Source: Aphelocoma coerulescens
Taxonomy: Eukaryota; Chordata; Aves; Passeriformes; Corvidae
Direction: 5' to 3'
NCBI RefSeq assembly: GCF_041296385.1
Contig: NC_091020.1
Coordinates: 31,266,001-31,330,000 of the forward strand
Length of the DNA stretch: 64,000 bases
Each line of letters opens with the position of its first letter. Position 1 is the first letter of the stretch. This document shows positions 23,352 to 34,410 of this stretch, piece by piece. Under the pieces are notes generated by a model. It did not search any database and was not told where the DNA came from. It saw only the letters and a list, made by a program, of their open reading frames with translations. The position numbers and the translations under genes were made by a program.

Positions 23352-24974
23352 CTGTATTTTACTAATCAGAGTCATTCAATGTCTTGGATGATAGTAAATT
23401 AATTCTGAACTAATGAAGTTAAAGGAGGTCATTTGTTAGAGAAAACTGATTACATATCGAGATGTCCCAGGGACCTAAATGAGAAAATCATTATAATGAA
23501 AAAATATTTTAAATAATGCAGGTCAACCAAGTAAATCATTAAGGATGCAGGGGGGATGGAAATATTAATGATGCCACGACAGGGAAATGCCAAAAGGGAA
23601 GTGAGCTGACATAAGTAAGCAAAAAGACATTTACAGTGCTGGCTTGGATCTTTTTCTCATTTTAATGACTGAATCACATGAATTTCATTGCTTGCCTCAA
23701 ATTTGTCACCTGTGTCCAGATATTTCAATGACAGCAATGAACTAATGTGCATTATGCACATAAATTTATTTGTATGGCACATACACCTTTTTAGCAGTAT
23801 AAATCACAGTGGCACCTAAGCACCCAAGCCAAAATATGGGCTGTATTCTACAAGGCATGGGGAAAAATATGCAAGGGGAAAGGAGGGATCCCTGCTTCTC
23901 AGAGGTTTAATTTCAACAAACAAGCAGCAGTTGAGTGATGTAAGATTTTTTGGCACAACAAGCCAGGCTAGTGCTTGAACAGTGGGAGCAGTGTAGCTTG
24001 GATGTGCAAGAAATACCCCCAGAGACTGCAGCTATGGTCTGTCTAGCCCAGAAATCCCACTGCCTTGGGCCAGGGCTCTGTTTAGAGACAATATCTGAGC
24101 CTGGCCACTCTCTGCAGCCTGTTGTACCTCTGCTCCTCCAGGATCTGTAACAACTGCAATAGGGACACAGAAAACACTGCTCTACCTGCATGGTTTAGAT
24201 CCACTTCAGACCTGATGGATGAAATTAAATGTGTTTAGCTCCATTTTGAATCTCATGGGGCAACACACCCCAGAATTTCACTGCCTGCTGTGAGAAACAG
24301 CAATTTCTTTCACCTGTCTGACACTGTTTCCTACCAGTTTCAAAGAGTTCCTCCACCCAGAAGCAGTGCAGAATTTGGTGAGAAACACTTCCAAGTCCAC
24401 CTAATTCATGACCTTATTAATTTTGATTATATCTTTCTCAGCAGTAAAACAAATCCCAATGCTTTTCTCTCAGCATCCTTCCCAAGGACACCCTGGACCC
24501 TGTGGCTGCCACTGCACATGGATCTCATGATTTCTAGGAGCCACCAGCAATGGCTCTTTCCTAACTTCCCAGTGCCAGTTCTGAGTCTGGAGTTGTGTGG
24601 GCTGGGCTTAAACTATTCTTTTTCTTTATGCATTGAGTACCCTCATGGGAATCCCCAAAACATCCCTTTTACCACATTCATATCAGCACTGCAGATGTGA
24701 CTGAGCCTAATCCTGCCTGGCAAAGCACACAGAATTCCACACAGTGGGAGCATCTAGATAGCATCCAAAGTCAGGTTTGCCGAGTTTTACTGAGCCAGTT
24801 TACTGGGCTTCAGAACGCTTGCAGGGAAAAAAAAAATTAAAATCAAAGGGGTGATTGAAAGTAGAAGCAAAACAAGGCAGAGGGTGCAAGTAGAGTCAAC
24901 CCACGGGGAGTGGCAGATGTAGCTGGTAAGGAAAGTTGCAAAGTTGCCTGGTATGGCTAGAGAGAAAAAGAAGT

Positions 24975-25007
24975 AAAAAAAAAAAAAAAAAGAAAAAGAG
25001 AAAAAAT
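24975..25007 (+). repeat. A17 run and purine tract
   Basis: Seventeen A are followed by GAAAAAGAGAAAAAAT. It is low-complexity polypurine sequence. The opposite strand gives an apparent membrane-like peptide rich in Phe that merely reflects the poly-T. Confidence 0.8.
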
Positions 25008-26400
25008 AACAGATCTCTTCTCTGTAGTGCAAGGACAGGATCCTCTCATGAATTCAGGAAGGTAGGGGGAATTTAGGGAATATTAGAGAAGTAAATATTC
25101 TACTGAAGGAGAAACAGCAGCACCAAGAAAATTAGTTGAAACAATCCTTTCTGAAACAGGAAGTACTGACACACTGTTTACAAAGGTTATCAGAAAGTGG
25201 TTTATTTGAAGGAAAGAAGACACCATTGCAATCCTAGATCCACTAAATCCACTTTTCAGGATTTCTTTTCCAAATTAGGCATAGAGAAATACATTAGTCC
25301 TACAGAGCAGATGCAAACTATTTAAATTAGCACATCAGGCAGTTCTATCACAAAGAGATGTAATTAGATTTGAGGAGCCAATACCTCGAGCAGAGCCTGA
25401 AAGAGTGATCAACAGTTTACAGCTTGGAAAACTCCCAGAGCTGGAAACCAAATCCTTTGGAGCATTTAAACAGAAACTCATCCCCTCATTAAATGGAGCA
25501 TTTGCTGAAATTCCAGGAAAGGCTAGGATGGAGCTACCATACTAATGCCACACAGAAAAAAGGCAAAGCCATTAATTATTGAGAGTTCTTATGATTTATT
25601 TCTCTTTTAAATACGGGTACTAAAATCAGTGCTAAAAGGCAGATGACAAGATGGAGATTGCTTTCTCCAGCAGTAAGCATTTCTGACCTTTTAGTGACCA
25701 GTTGTTTAATTGCAATCTCCAGATCAGCAATAAGAGCAATTGATTTGTGTTCATTAAAACTCTCTTGTAGAACCAAGAGCTAACACTGATGTTTTACAAT
25801 GTAAAGGCAACATTAGGTTGAGTTAAGTAACTACATCAGTTAATATCATTATGATGATTTGGCTTCCATGTAAGTATGCCTTGTATTGAACCAAAACCTA
25901 GAATTCCTGTAAGAGCTTCATTAAATAAATACTCCTCAAGGATGGAACCAGCCATGACTGTTTGTCTCTTTTTAATTGGACTTTCAATGAAAGCTTTCTG
26001 CCAGCTGCAGATGAGAAACCCCCAACACCAACAAAGCAAACACTTTAAGACCCAACTCTATTTCATTGTGCAGGTATATCTCCATTTATATCCATTATAT
26101 TGAAATATTATGAAAGCAGGTATTAAAAAATATATATTTATAGAACAGCTAATTACAGTCCAAATCATAAGGAAGCACTAAAGCTGAGTTTCTTTTTAGT
26201 TAAATGCATAAATCTTCCTCACCTATAAAAGTTAGAGCAGCTATACAGTGGTTGTGCATGCCTGACATTACCATTCAACGTGGTTGATCAAGATAGAAAA
26301 TGAGCAATGGTTTGCCACGCTTGGTGTGCACATTTTGAAGGCAGGATATCCTCCATGCAATAATTTCTCCATTCCTAACCTTGAAAGAACCATATCTTTT

Positions 26401-26460
26401 ATATATATATATATATGTATGTATGTATGTATGTATCTGTATATATATATATATATATAT
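26401..26460. repeat. Compound microsatellite (AT)8-(GTAT)5-CTGT-(AT)10
   Basis: Eight AT units (26401-26416), five GTAT units (26417-26436), the interruption CTGT, then ten AT units (26441-26460). The two AT blocks frame the GTAT block symmetrically. Such a tract is usually polymorphic in length. It fully explains the Tyr/Ile-rich open frame that runs through it. Confidence 0.95.
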
Positions 26461-26779
26461 TTAATTTAGAGGACAGATAGGATTAAGTTCCAATGTGCAA
26501 AATAAAGTGCTCCTCTGACAAGTGTTCTTCACAGTTTAGTATCACCTCCCAAATTTCTTAAGATGTCTTTTAGTACAGCAGTCCCTGCAATGTGCAGATT
26601 CCAGCATTTTGGCCCATCCCAAGCTGTGCCTACAGAAATGAGTTCTGGTTGCTGGTGTAAGTTCAGCTGCATGACTCAAAATGCACACATGCTCAGGCTG
26701 GAAGAGGACACCTGTGAAACCTGCTCTGATGATAACTTGGAAAAAAGGTGAAATTTATCATCAGTGAAGTACAGGCATT

Positions 26780-26792
26780 AATTTTTTTTTTT
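26780..26792. repeat. T-rich homopolymer
   Basis: A run of about 13 T after GGCATTAA. It is simple sequence with no associated element. Confidence 0.7.
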
Positions 26793-27256
26793 TCCCTCAT
26801 AGTTGGCCAAAAAACCCAGTGGATCCATTACTAATGTTCAGCAAAATTATTAGCTTAATAATAAAAAGAAATGACAAACAACAAGGGTGTTTCTGAGGAA
26901 GAAACTGACACTTGTTATTGAGGAATCCCTCTTTACCACTTAACACGAGATCCTCTTGCAAAGGTTATTTCTCATTTCTAAGAAAAGAGTAAAGCTCAAG
27001 AGATTTGTTATTAAGACACACCCAATAAATTCCTTCTTTTATTTTCCATGTTTGAAGGGCTTCAGCCCCACTGACAGCTGTCAGCAGATCTTGGTTCTTA
27101 GTAGCTGAGGCGGTGCAGTAGAATTCAAGTGAATTGAAGCACTGTTTCAAAGGAAACTCTTCTGCCTCAAGTCCAAACACTGCATGACATCCTACCACGA
27201 GAGGCTAAAGGAAGTCTGGTAGAAAACCACTCTGGATTCTAATCTCTATTTCCTAC

Positions 27257-27805
27257 AGCTGTCAACAATGAAAGCGTGGAGTTTGCACTACCTGAAAATA
27301 TTGCAATCTCTTGGCTGTGAAAGAGGAACGTGGCTCAAGCTGCAGCAATCTACTTCACACCAGTCTAATCTTGATGTAATTAGAGGATCACTGCCAAATA
27401 GGAGCATATGCTTTGTCCAAAAATCTCAATGCAAATCTCTGTGTGTGTCTATGTGTGCTGAATTATTAAATTCAGAACCCCATAGTAACATCTATGATGA
27501 TATATCCTGCTGCTATTATTATACACAAAAAGCTCTAAAGTCACTTTTAATCAAAAGAGATCCTTTTAAATCTATACCTGGTTTTAGTGACATTACTCTT
27601 AATGCAGCTGATGAAATATTAAGCATGCAATTACTGTACATGCTCTATAAATGGCTTTCCTGACATTCAGGCTGTATAGAAGGCTGTGTCAAAATGAGGA
27701 GGGAGTTCTTTTTCTCCTGAGTACCTTTTTCCCAGAGAGAGATTCAAGATCAAGTTGGAAACATTTTACTCAGAAGTGAAGAGAAACCCAACCAAATAAA
27801 GAATT

Positions 27806-27836
<31 letters not shown>
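27257..27836 (+). other. Possible terminal exon or retrocopy end with A27
   Basis: A splice-acceptor-like string (CTAATCTCTATTTCCTACAG, ending at 27258) precedes an ATG at 27268. That ATG opens a 131-codon frame ending in TGA at 27661-27663. After about 130 bp comes AATAAA (27795-27800), and nine bases later a run of 27 A (27810-27836). The order of frame, short 3' UTR, signal and A tract is what a polyadenylated RNA copied into DNA would look like. The acceptor, if real, would instead argue for a terminal exon. The 131-residue protein is Cys-, Ser- and Leu-rich and resembles nothing I know. No target-site duplication was found. All parts could occur together by chance. Confidence 0.3.
27810..27836 (+). 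repeat. A27 homopolymer
   Basis: Twenty-seven consecutive A, directly after GAATTAATT and nine bases past an AATAAA. It is the longest A run on the plus strand. See the surrounding feature for its possible origin as a poly(A) tail. Confidence 0.9.
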
Positions 27837-27838
<2 letters not shown>

Positions 27839-29059
27839 TAAAAAACAGACTGGAGGAGAGAAACCATCAGAATTCTCAATTGCTGTCCCACAGAAGTCTG
27901 GGCAGCCACACTCAGGCTCCACACCTAGTGGATCCCATCTGGTATGTGTTGAGTCACCCACAAAAGAAAGGGAGAGAGGCAGTCTTCTCAAGAAAGCTTG
28001 TTACAGCCTTGCAGGAACAAGTCACATACAAAAAACCACAGGATAAAGGTTATTTTGTGCTCGTTTTTCTGAGGAAACAGCATTCAGAAATGAGAGATGC
28101 CACAGTGCAGTTGCTGACACAGTTCATGCTCTATACAGAGTGAAAAGGAAGGGTCATTTTGCAGGCATCCCGTTGCCATCCCTCTTTTGGAACTGCAGCC
28201 GTAACCAGTATTGATTGATGGTGTCTAATGGCCTGATAGGGCTGTGCTACTGTAATTGTATCTGCACAGGCAGGTGTCAGAAAAGCACTGACACGAACAT
28301 TTGGAGAGCTCCAGTATCTGTCTGTCGAGCTCACAAGGCTCTGAGTAAAACAATATAACCAAAATACAGTTCCTCACCACAGTCAGCAGTCACTGCAGCA
28401 TGTGCACTGACAGGACTGACCATCATTGGCACAAAGAGGTAGAAACCTTACAAATCCAGTCTCACTGCAGGACGTTTATAACCCTTTGTGATTAGAAAAC
28501 CCATTAGAAGCCCATCACACGGTTGCTGATTGCTGTGGCTGTGGGCAAGCTGCTCGTTATTGAAACAACATGCACAAGAGCAAAAAAAGAAAAAGGAAAA
28601 AAGTGGGCCCCATGTACTGTCCTAGGGACAAATGTTCCTGCTCCTTTACACACAGCATCCTTCCTCTTGGACACTGTCAACAGCTGCTGCAAACTGAGGG
28701 AGAAGTCTCTGGTTCTGGGGTACTGCTGTCTGATCTTCCCACAATTCTTCCACTCTGAAATGCAAGAAGCTGCCTGCCAGGCTGGGGAATCCTTTCATTT
28801 CAACACCCATTCTTGCTACTTTCACAGTTGTGCCAGAAACCCTCATTCCTCCTGGACCTGAAGCTTGTTCTTACATTCCTGGCTCCTGTAGCACAATTTT
28901 CTTTCAAAAAGAGCATCATCAGTCCCCTCTTATTATACAGAAGGCTTTTCAGAAAAAGGCATAGCTGGAAGCATCCCAACAGCTGGTATTTATCCAGGAG
29001 ACTCATAATTGTATGCAACATGGGCCTCAAAAAATTATTAGACAGCTCTGGCTTTATAA
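27837..29059. other. Gene-free unique sequence
   Basis: No supported gene is visible. Frames of up to 112 codons overlap on both strands between 28500 and 29070 and look spurious. The block 28140-28345 has complex, balanced sequence with a TGATTGATGG motif (28212-28221) and is noted as a possible conserved element. Confidence 0.55.
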
Positions 29060-29130
29060 AGATGTGATATAGAGAAGGTCAGACTAAATGCAACAATCCC
29101 TTCTGGACTTAAATACTATGAATCTATGAA
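29060..29130 (+). mobile_element. Ancient-type CR1 3' end
   Basis: The sequence AGAAGGTCAGACTAAATG then ATCCCTTCTGGACTTAAATAC and the tail CTATGAATCTATGAA match the 3' end of the older CR1 lineages. These are common in turtles and crocodilians and survive as relics in birds: GGTCAGACTAGATGATC, TCCCTTCTGGCCTTAAA, then ATCTATGA units. The element is on the plus strand and only the last 70 bp can be recognised. Its divergence fits an old insertion, older than the CR1 copies at 21.6 and 49 kb. Confidence 0.8.
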
Positions 29131-32100
29131 AAGATCATTTGTTTTATTCGGTGTCTCATAACTAAATGATTATGCTCACCCTTCCTCCCAGCACACCACT
29201 ATCAGTGACAGATGCACAAAATAATACTCCTCCAGACAGAATGAAAGATAATATGCTCAAAAGAGGAAGAAAAAATTAATCTACAGTATTTAGATATTAC
29301 TACCAGGAGGCATGAAGATATTACTCATTTTGGTCTTGCATTGGACAGCAACATCTGCATCAAAACAGATGCATTTTCACAAAAGCAATAAAAAATTACC
29401 CAGCTGATATAACATCTGATATATTTGTGGTATAGTGCATTATTTCCATGCAGCTGGAGTCCTGCAATCAATATCCTAGTCCTCTGGATTTGGAAAGAGG
29501 TTCTTTGTTCCCTTATGAGCCTGGATCTGCGATACTGGATGATAATCTAAATATTTAAACTAGTATTCACGTTGTTAATCTATTCCACTAAACAGTCTTT
29601 CTGGACATATTCCAATATAAAGTAAAATGCTTTGTGCTGTAATGGAAGAATTACTGCTATTAAAGGGTTTAATCCCAAATACAGCACAGTGCATTTCTTC
29701 ATACACCCAGCAGAGTCTGAGGGGCTGCTATTTTTATCAGGGTTGTATTTTACAGATAAGCATTAAGTGCACGTTACAGGATTGGTTCACACCAATGGTT
29801 CCCCACCGTACAAAGGCAAAGCTTTGCAGAACCAGCAAAGCTGGGCTGTTCTTAGCTGAAAGTGCTGCAGGTTTAAATATCATTAACATATTTTCATCCT
29901 TGTCTCCCTGATTAGCCTTTTCACAGTCGCAGCTTTCCCTGGTGCCAGGACAGATTCACCAGTAAGGTTTTCAAAAGCAACCACAGAGGATGGGCATGGA
30001 CATGCTGGGCTTGGTGGCACAGCCTGGGAGAGCCACCCAGAACCTGCTGCCCCACAGGACACAGCACGGTGCTGGGCAGGGAGAGCAGGAGGGCTCCAGC
30101 TGCTGGGATGCTGCTGGAGGCAGCCCAAGCACAGCAGTGACACCTGTGTTCGTAGAAACAGGAAAACAACACCCCCAAACAACAGCTTCCTAAAACAGAA
30201 CTTCCTTTGGCAGCATCCTGGAGAGAAGTGTGGCAGCAGATGAACCATGGGGAAATCAAAGCTGAGTGGAGACAGGATTTTACTTCAGAGAGGTGTCCGG
30301 GGCAGGAGGGAAGGTTATTCACAGCCCGTGTTTGTCTCGCCGGCTGCCCACGATAACCAGAAGGGAGGGAATATGGGATGTTAGGAATGAGGAATGTAGC
30401 AGTTTGAAAGTATTTGCAACTACCTCCTTCAGGCTCACTAGGAAATAATTGTTGTGGCAGTTTGGAGCTATTTGGGAACACAGTACATTTAAATGAAAGT
30501 GAAAGGGAGGAAAAATAATATCTAAAGCTATCCAAGGGCTCAGGTAAATGCTACTGGCCCGTGTAGAGAATGGATAGCTGAAAGCAGTAAAGAAATTATG
30601 AGACGAGAAAGCACTGGATGGGCAGCAGGAAATAATCAAAAAGGATTGGGAGACAGGAGTCTGACTTTATGAAGGATTTTATGAGGGATACAAGAACCAG
30701 TCAGGAGAAAGTCAGTGTCAGATATTTAAGAGCAGAGAATGACAGACTGAAGCCCTGAAGGACGCAATAGTAATAAAGTCCTCAGACGTTACTTCAGAAT
30801 GGAGATGTACAGCTGAAAACAGGTGAATATTCATTACAGAAGAGAGGATGGGATTAATTCTGAATCCCTCTGCACTCTGCATTTTTAAGGTAGCAGTGAA
30901 ATACTTGACTGCAAACAATATGTTCACAAAAAAGACACTAACAGGCTTGTGCTTACAGTGATGTTTTTCAGGACATCTCTCTTTGATGCAGGCTTGTTAC
31001 CTTCTCTTCCAAGCAGCAGGAATGATGCCTATGCAGAGAGCTAAAGACACTTTTATTGCTCTTTCTCCCTGGTCTGCTGCAGATAAAGCATAGCAGTAGC
31101 AATGACAGTACTCCCCCAGGAGAAGGACTTGCTCTGGGGACAATGAAGCCGGGTCAGGTTTGTTGAACTGGCCTCTGAAGACTTTGGTTAGAGACCTACA
31201 GAACACACTGGCGACAAATTAAAAGGGAATTACTCTAAACTGCTTCTTCAAAGAGAAAGGACAACATTGTCCATCCACTGACACTAAAAAGCAGATGAGT
31301 CACTAGAGAAGACGAGTGGTTGATTCAATTCAAGTCTTTCATATTCCAGAGGTTATAGAGGTAATTTCAGATGAGAGGAACAGACTTGTGCTGAAGCATC
31401 AGCTCATAACTCTGGAACAGTGGCTTAAAATCCTGGCTTTGCTGCATGGTGTTCCCAGAGCAGTGAACATAATTCAGGTTACCCATGCCTCATATTCCAC
31501 ATGCAAAAATAAAACACACATCTGCATTTACACTTCAGGGACCTGGGAGAAGACTAGACATCCACAGGAGGGCTGGGTTCAAGAATCTGATGTCCAGAAT
31601 GACAGAAAGCCAAGTAAAGGGTGGATGCAGCAGTTGCCCTCTTTTTAGAGTCAGCGTGAGTATTTTTCATCTCAATATGTCCATGCCATAAAAATCTTTC
31701 TGATGAAGCCCAAGCTTTTGCTTTTGTAGTACCTGACAAAGCTGGAAGAGCAGTTCCAACAGGGCAGTGGGAAAAGCCCAACCATTGAAACAGCTTCACC
31801 CCACCTCATCCATCCCTTTTCAAGCAGGTTTTGAGGAGAAACTCTTACTTCCACAACAGGGAGAGCTTGTTCCTCCTGCTAATAAATTCAGATTGCAAAT
31901 GGGCATCAGTTCATAAGTAATGGTCTGACATCAACACAATGAAATTCAGTAAAGACACAAATAGAAATCAAACACAAAAACATGAGTCAGGGGTCACTGA
32001 TTCAGCAGAGTCACTGCAGAAATGGAGGTTACTACAAACTTTCTGAATGGCCACCATCACACTGTACACACAAGGATGATCCTGCTCTGGGATGCACTGG

Positions 32101-32161
32101 CAGATGTGCTGTGTGCAAGATGTGGGAGATGGAAATTCTGCTCTACACACAGCTGAGAGAT
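29131..32161. other. Gene-free unique sequence
   Basis: No supported gene is visible. The section 29900-30250 is G+C-rich and produces the longest open frame of the window (204 codons, minus strand), overlapped by two other frames; I regard it as chance. Nothing else in this stretch is recognisable. Confidence 0.55.
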
Positions 32162-32317
32162 CTCAGCTGGAATATTGCAATTGGATTTGAGAATCCCACT
32201 AAGAAAAATGTAGAAAATTTAGAGATGGTTCAGAGAAGATCAACAGGAATCATAAGTATAGACAAACACAATCTACAAGGAAAGTTGGAAACAATTGGTT
32301 TAATTTTCACTACAGAA
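32162..32317 (+). mobile_element. CR1-type reverse transcriptase C-terminal relic
   Basis: This interval lies in a 134-codon open frame starting at 31982. Its residues 61-112 resemble the segment that follows the reverse-transcriptase domain in CR1 ORF2. Visible landmarks are NPTKKNVENLEMVQRR (the 'YKKDIE.LE.VQRR' block of CR1) and KLETIGLIF (the 'RL.ELGLFSLE' block). The match at both protein and DNA level supports an old plus-strand CR1 insertion. The catalytic part of the enzyme is absent, so the copy is dead. The intact frame is too short to suggest selection. Confidence 0.7.
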
Positions 32318-32424
32318 GCAGTGTCACCTAACTATAAGGCAAAGTGGGTATCAGTCTCTAAACAAGTAAAAGCAGAACATAATTGACAAAAAGAGTAGAT
32401 AAACATCATCCTAGGCTAGATAGA

Positions 32425-32500
32425 CCTGGTTCTGCAAAGGAGCAGGAGGAAGGAGCAGGGCTTGACCTCTTAAGTGCACTCCAAGTTGAATATAGCAAAG
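32425..32500 (+). mobile_element. Probable 3' end of the same old CR1
   Basis: The stretch GGAGCAGGAGGAAGGAGCAG then GGCTTGACCTCTTAAGTGCAC and TCCAAGTTGAA resembles the CR1 3' UTR end ('GATGACCTCTTGAGGTCCCTTCCAA'). It lies about 100 bp past the reverse-transcriptase relic in the same orientation. In an intact element the gap would be larger, so an internal deletion, or two separate insertions, must be assumed. No octamer tail is left. Confidence 0.4.
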
Positions 32501-32504
32501 TATT

Positions 32505-32590
32505 TAAGAAATATATATTTTTATATATAATAAATGTTTATATACTTATGTATATAAATACATATTTAGGATATGCTATTTATAGTATAG
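32505..32590. repeat. AT-rich low-complexity tract
   Basis: A run dominated by A and T with alternating TATATA words, such as ATATATTTTTATATATAATA. It is low-complexity sequence just downstream of the presumed CR1 end. Confidence 0.7.
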
Positions 32591-34321
32591 GATGTACCAG
32601 TGAAATAAGGTGTCTTATTTGTTAAATACTGTGAAACATCACAAAATAAGTCTCAAAGCTGTTGATACACTGAAAAAACCTGCCAAGAAAATACCTGCAT
32701 ACATGGGTGGCATAAGCATTAGGGCATACAGGTAACATGGCTTGATAAAACATCAAAATCAATTGCACTCAAAAATACTGTTGGTCTCAGCAATTGCATT
32801 TCTTGTAAACACATTTAAGGATTGATTCCATAATCAATCCTGGATTCATCCAATGAAACCACAGCCAGGAATATGCATGTTGATCACAAGGAAAGTTACT
32901 AAACCTCATTCAGCTAATAATGCTTTCTAGCTTGAAGCTTGATACTGTTATAGAATTTTAGCTAGCAGAGCAGCAGATGATATTCCTACTTTCCATGCAA
33001 ATGCATAATCCTTTTCTGAAGGCTACTAAGCTCTTTGCCACCAAAATCAGTGGAACTCTGGCTGTTTACATCGGATCTGTGAAAGGCTTTGAAGATGAAA
33101 AGAGCTGTGCAAGTGCTAAGTGTAGCTATTTTGGCACGGAATCTAGACCAGAAACACAGGCTGTTAAACACAGGTCCTATTGTTTCCTGTCATCTTTGTC
33201 AGCATAAAGGCAGAAGCCAGCAAAACCCAGGCAGTCTGATAAAAAAGACAGAGAGAAAAAAAAATCATTTTCCTAGGATACCTTCAGAGGCACTCTTAGC
33301 AGAGGGGCACAGTAAAACTTTACTTTGTGTCCATTACTAATCCTTTCTTGTATCAACTTTTTTATTTGTTCTGACAGGGTTTTTGACCAGTGACTAGGTC
33401 AGCATTTGAGCATCTATGAACATCAATTTATGCACATGAGTGGGAGAAGGGTGGGGAGGTTGAGATGAAAAGGCTGGTTGCAAAAAAAAAAAAGAAATAG
33501 AAATGGAAAAATAAGAATAGAAAGATTGTTTTGAAGAATCCAGAGCACAGCAGATGAAAGAATCCTAGAAAAGTTTCCTGGTTCAAATAGAAGAGAGCAG
33601 GTGCAGGGTTTTTTATTATCTTTCTTTGTGCTTTTTGGTTGGGGGTTTTGGTTGGTTTTTTTTAGACTAAGGAGTCAAAAGTCTCAAGGTCTTGAAAAAA
33701 AGTTCAAAAGAGAAAAAGGATTAAAAAATGGCATTGGAAACACATGCTACAAGCAAGTAGGAAATACACAGCTAAACCAATTCCTCAAGAATGTAAATAA
33801 AAACAAAGTAAACAATGAAGAGAAAGAAGAGGAATCAAGGGGAAGGTGAAAAAAATAACTGCCAATAAAGAGTCTGGGTTTAGGCAGGACTCAGAAAAAA
33901 CACACCAACATATTATTTTAGCAAAGATCTTGGAAAAGTCTGCAAGACCCAACTGAACCTGAAAAATTAATTTCATAAAACCTGAGCAAAAGTGGATGAA
34001 AGACCATAAAACTCAACCTAAGGATTATTAGAGGACAACAAAAATTATGGCGCTAGGTTCAGGTATCCCAAAACCCTGAAGGCTCTGAGGGCTCCAAGTA
34101 GAGAACAAGAATCACAAAGATGCTGGAAAGAGAAGGATTAAGTTTCTACTGCTTACAGATGAATCAAGAATATTACAAGATCAATGAGATTAAAGCTGTG
34201 GTTTTGGTTTTGTTTTTTTTTTTACAAAATTCATAACTGAAGCAAGTCAGCAGCCTGGAGGGAAGCAAATGAAGAAAAAGCATTAGCTGCAGAAATTGCT
34301 TCAGGTAACTGGTAATGAAAT
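32591..34321. other. Gene-free, partly polypurine sequence
   Basis: No gene is supported. The plus strand is strongly purine-biased between about 33480 and 33860, with an A12 run at 33482-33493 and GAAGAGAAAGAAGAGG-type words. The rest is unique sequence that I do not recognise. Confidence 0.55.
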
Positions 34322-34410
34322 ATATGGAATAACAAGGTCTAATGACACAGAGTGTTAGGATCATAGAATCGTGAATTACATGGAATAACAAGGTCCAATG
34401 ACACAGAGTG
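34322..34410. repeat. 33-bp direct repeat around a CR1-tail-like core
   Basis: Two 33-bp copies (34322-34354 and 34378-34410) share 31 positions; both contain GGAATAACAAGGTC and AATGACACAGAGTG. The 23 bp between them include GGATCATAGAATCGTGAATT, which resembles the ATCATAGAAT tail of a minus-strand CR1. The unit could be a simple tandem duplication of about 56 bp. It could also be a very short CR1 insertion with an unusually long target-site duplication. The two copies differ by only two C/T changes, so the event is fairly recent. Confidence 0.85.

Larger units (their letters stand above)
21807..27256. other. Gene-free sequence with CpG patch and simple repeats
   Basis: No supported exon is visible. 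The section 22640-23170 is G+C-richer and ends in the CpG-dense patch listed separately. The block 23380-23830 is A+T-rich, high-complexity sequence that could be a conserved regulatory element. An A run lies at 24975-24991 and an AT/GTAT microsatellite at 26401-26460. The rest is unique sequence in which I recognise nothing. Confidence 0.55.

Noticed and set aside
24787..25032. Phe-rich, membrane-like frame on the minus strand
   Set aside because: It is the translation of the poly-A tract read as poly-T.
26284..26469. 61-codon frame with a Tyr/Ile/Met/Val-rich end
   Set aside because: It is the translation of the AT/GTAT microsatellite.
29921..30535. 204-codon open frame on the minus strand, longest in the window
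   Set aside because: It lies partly in a G+C-rich pocket and overlaps other frames of similar length on both strands. The Cys/Leu/Ser-rich protein resembles no family, and no splice or promoter context is visible.
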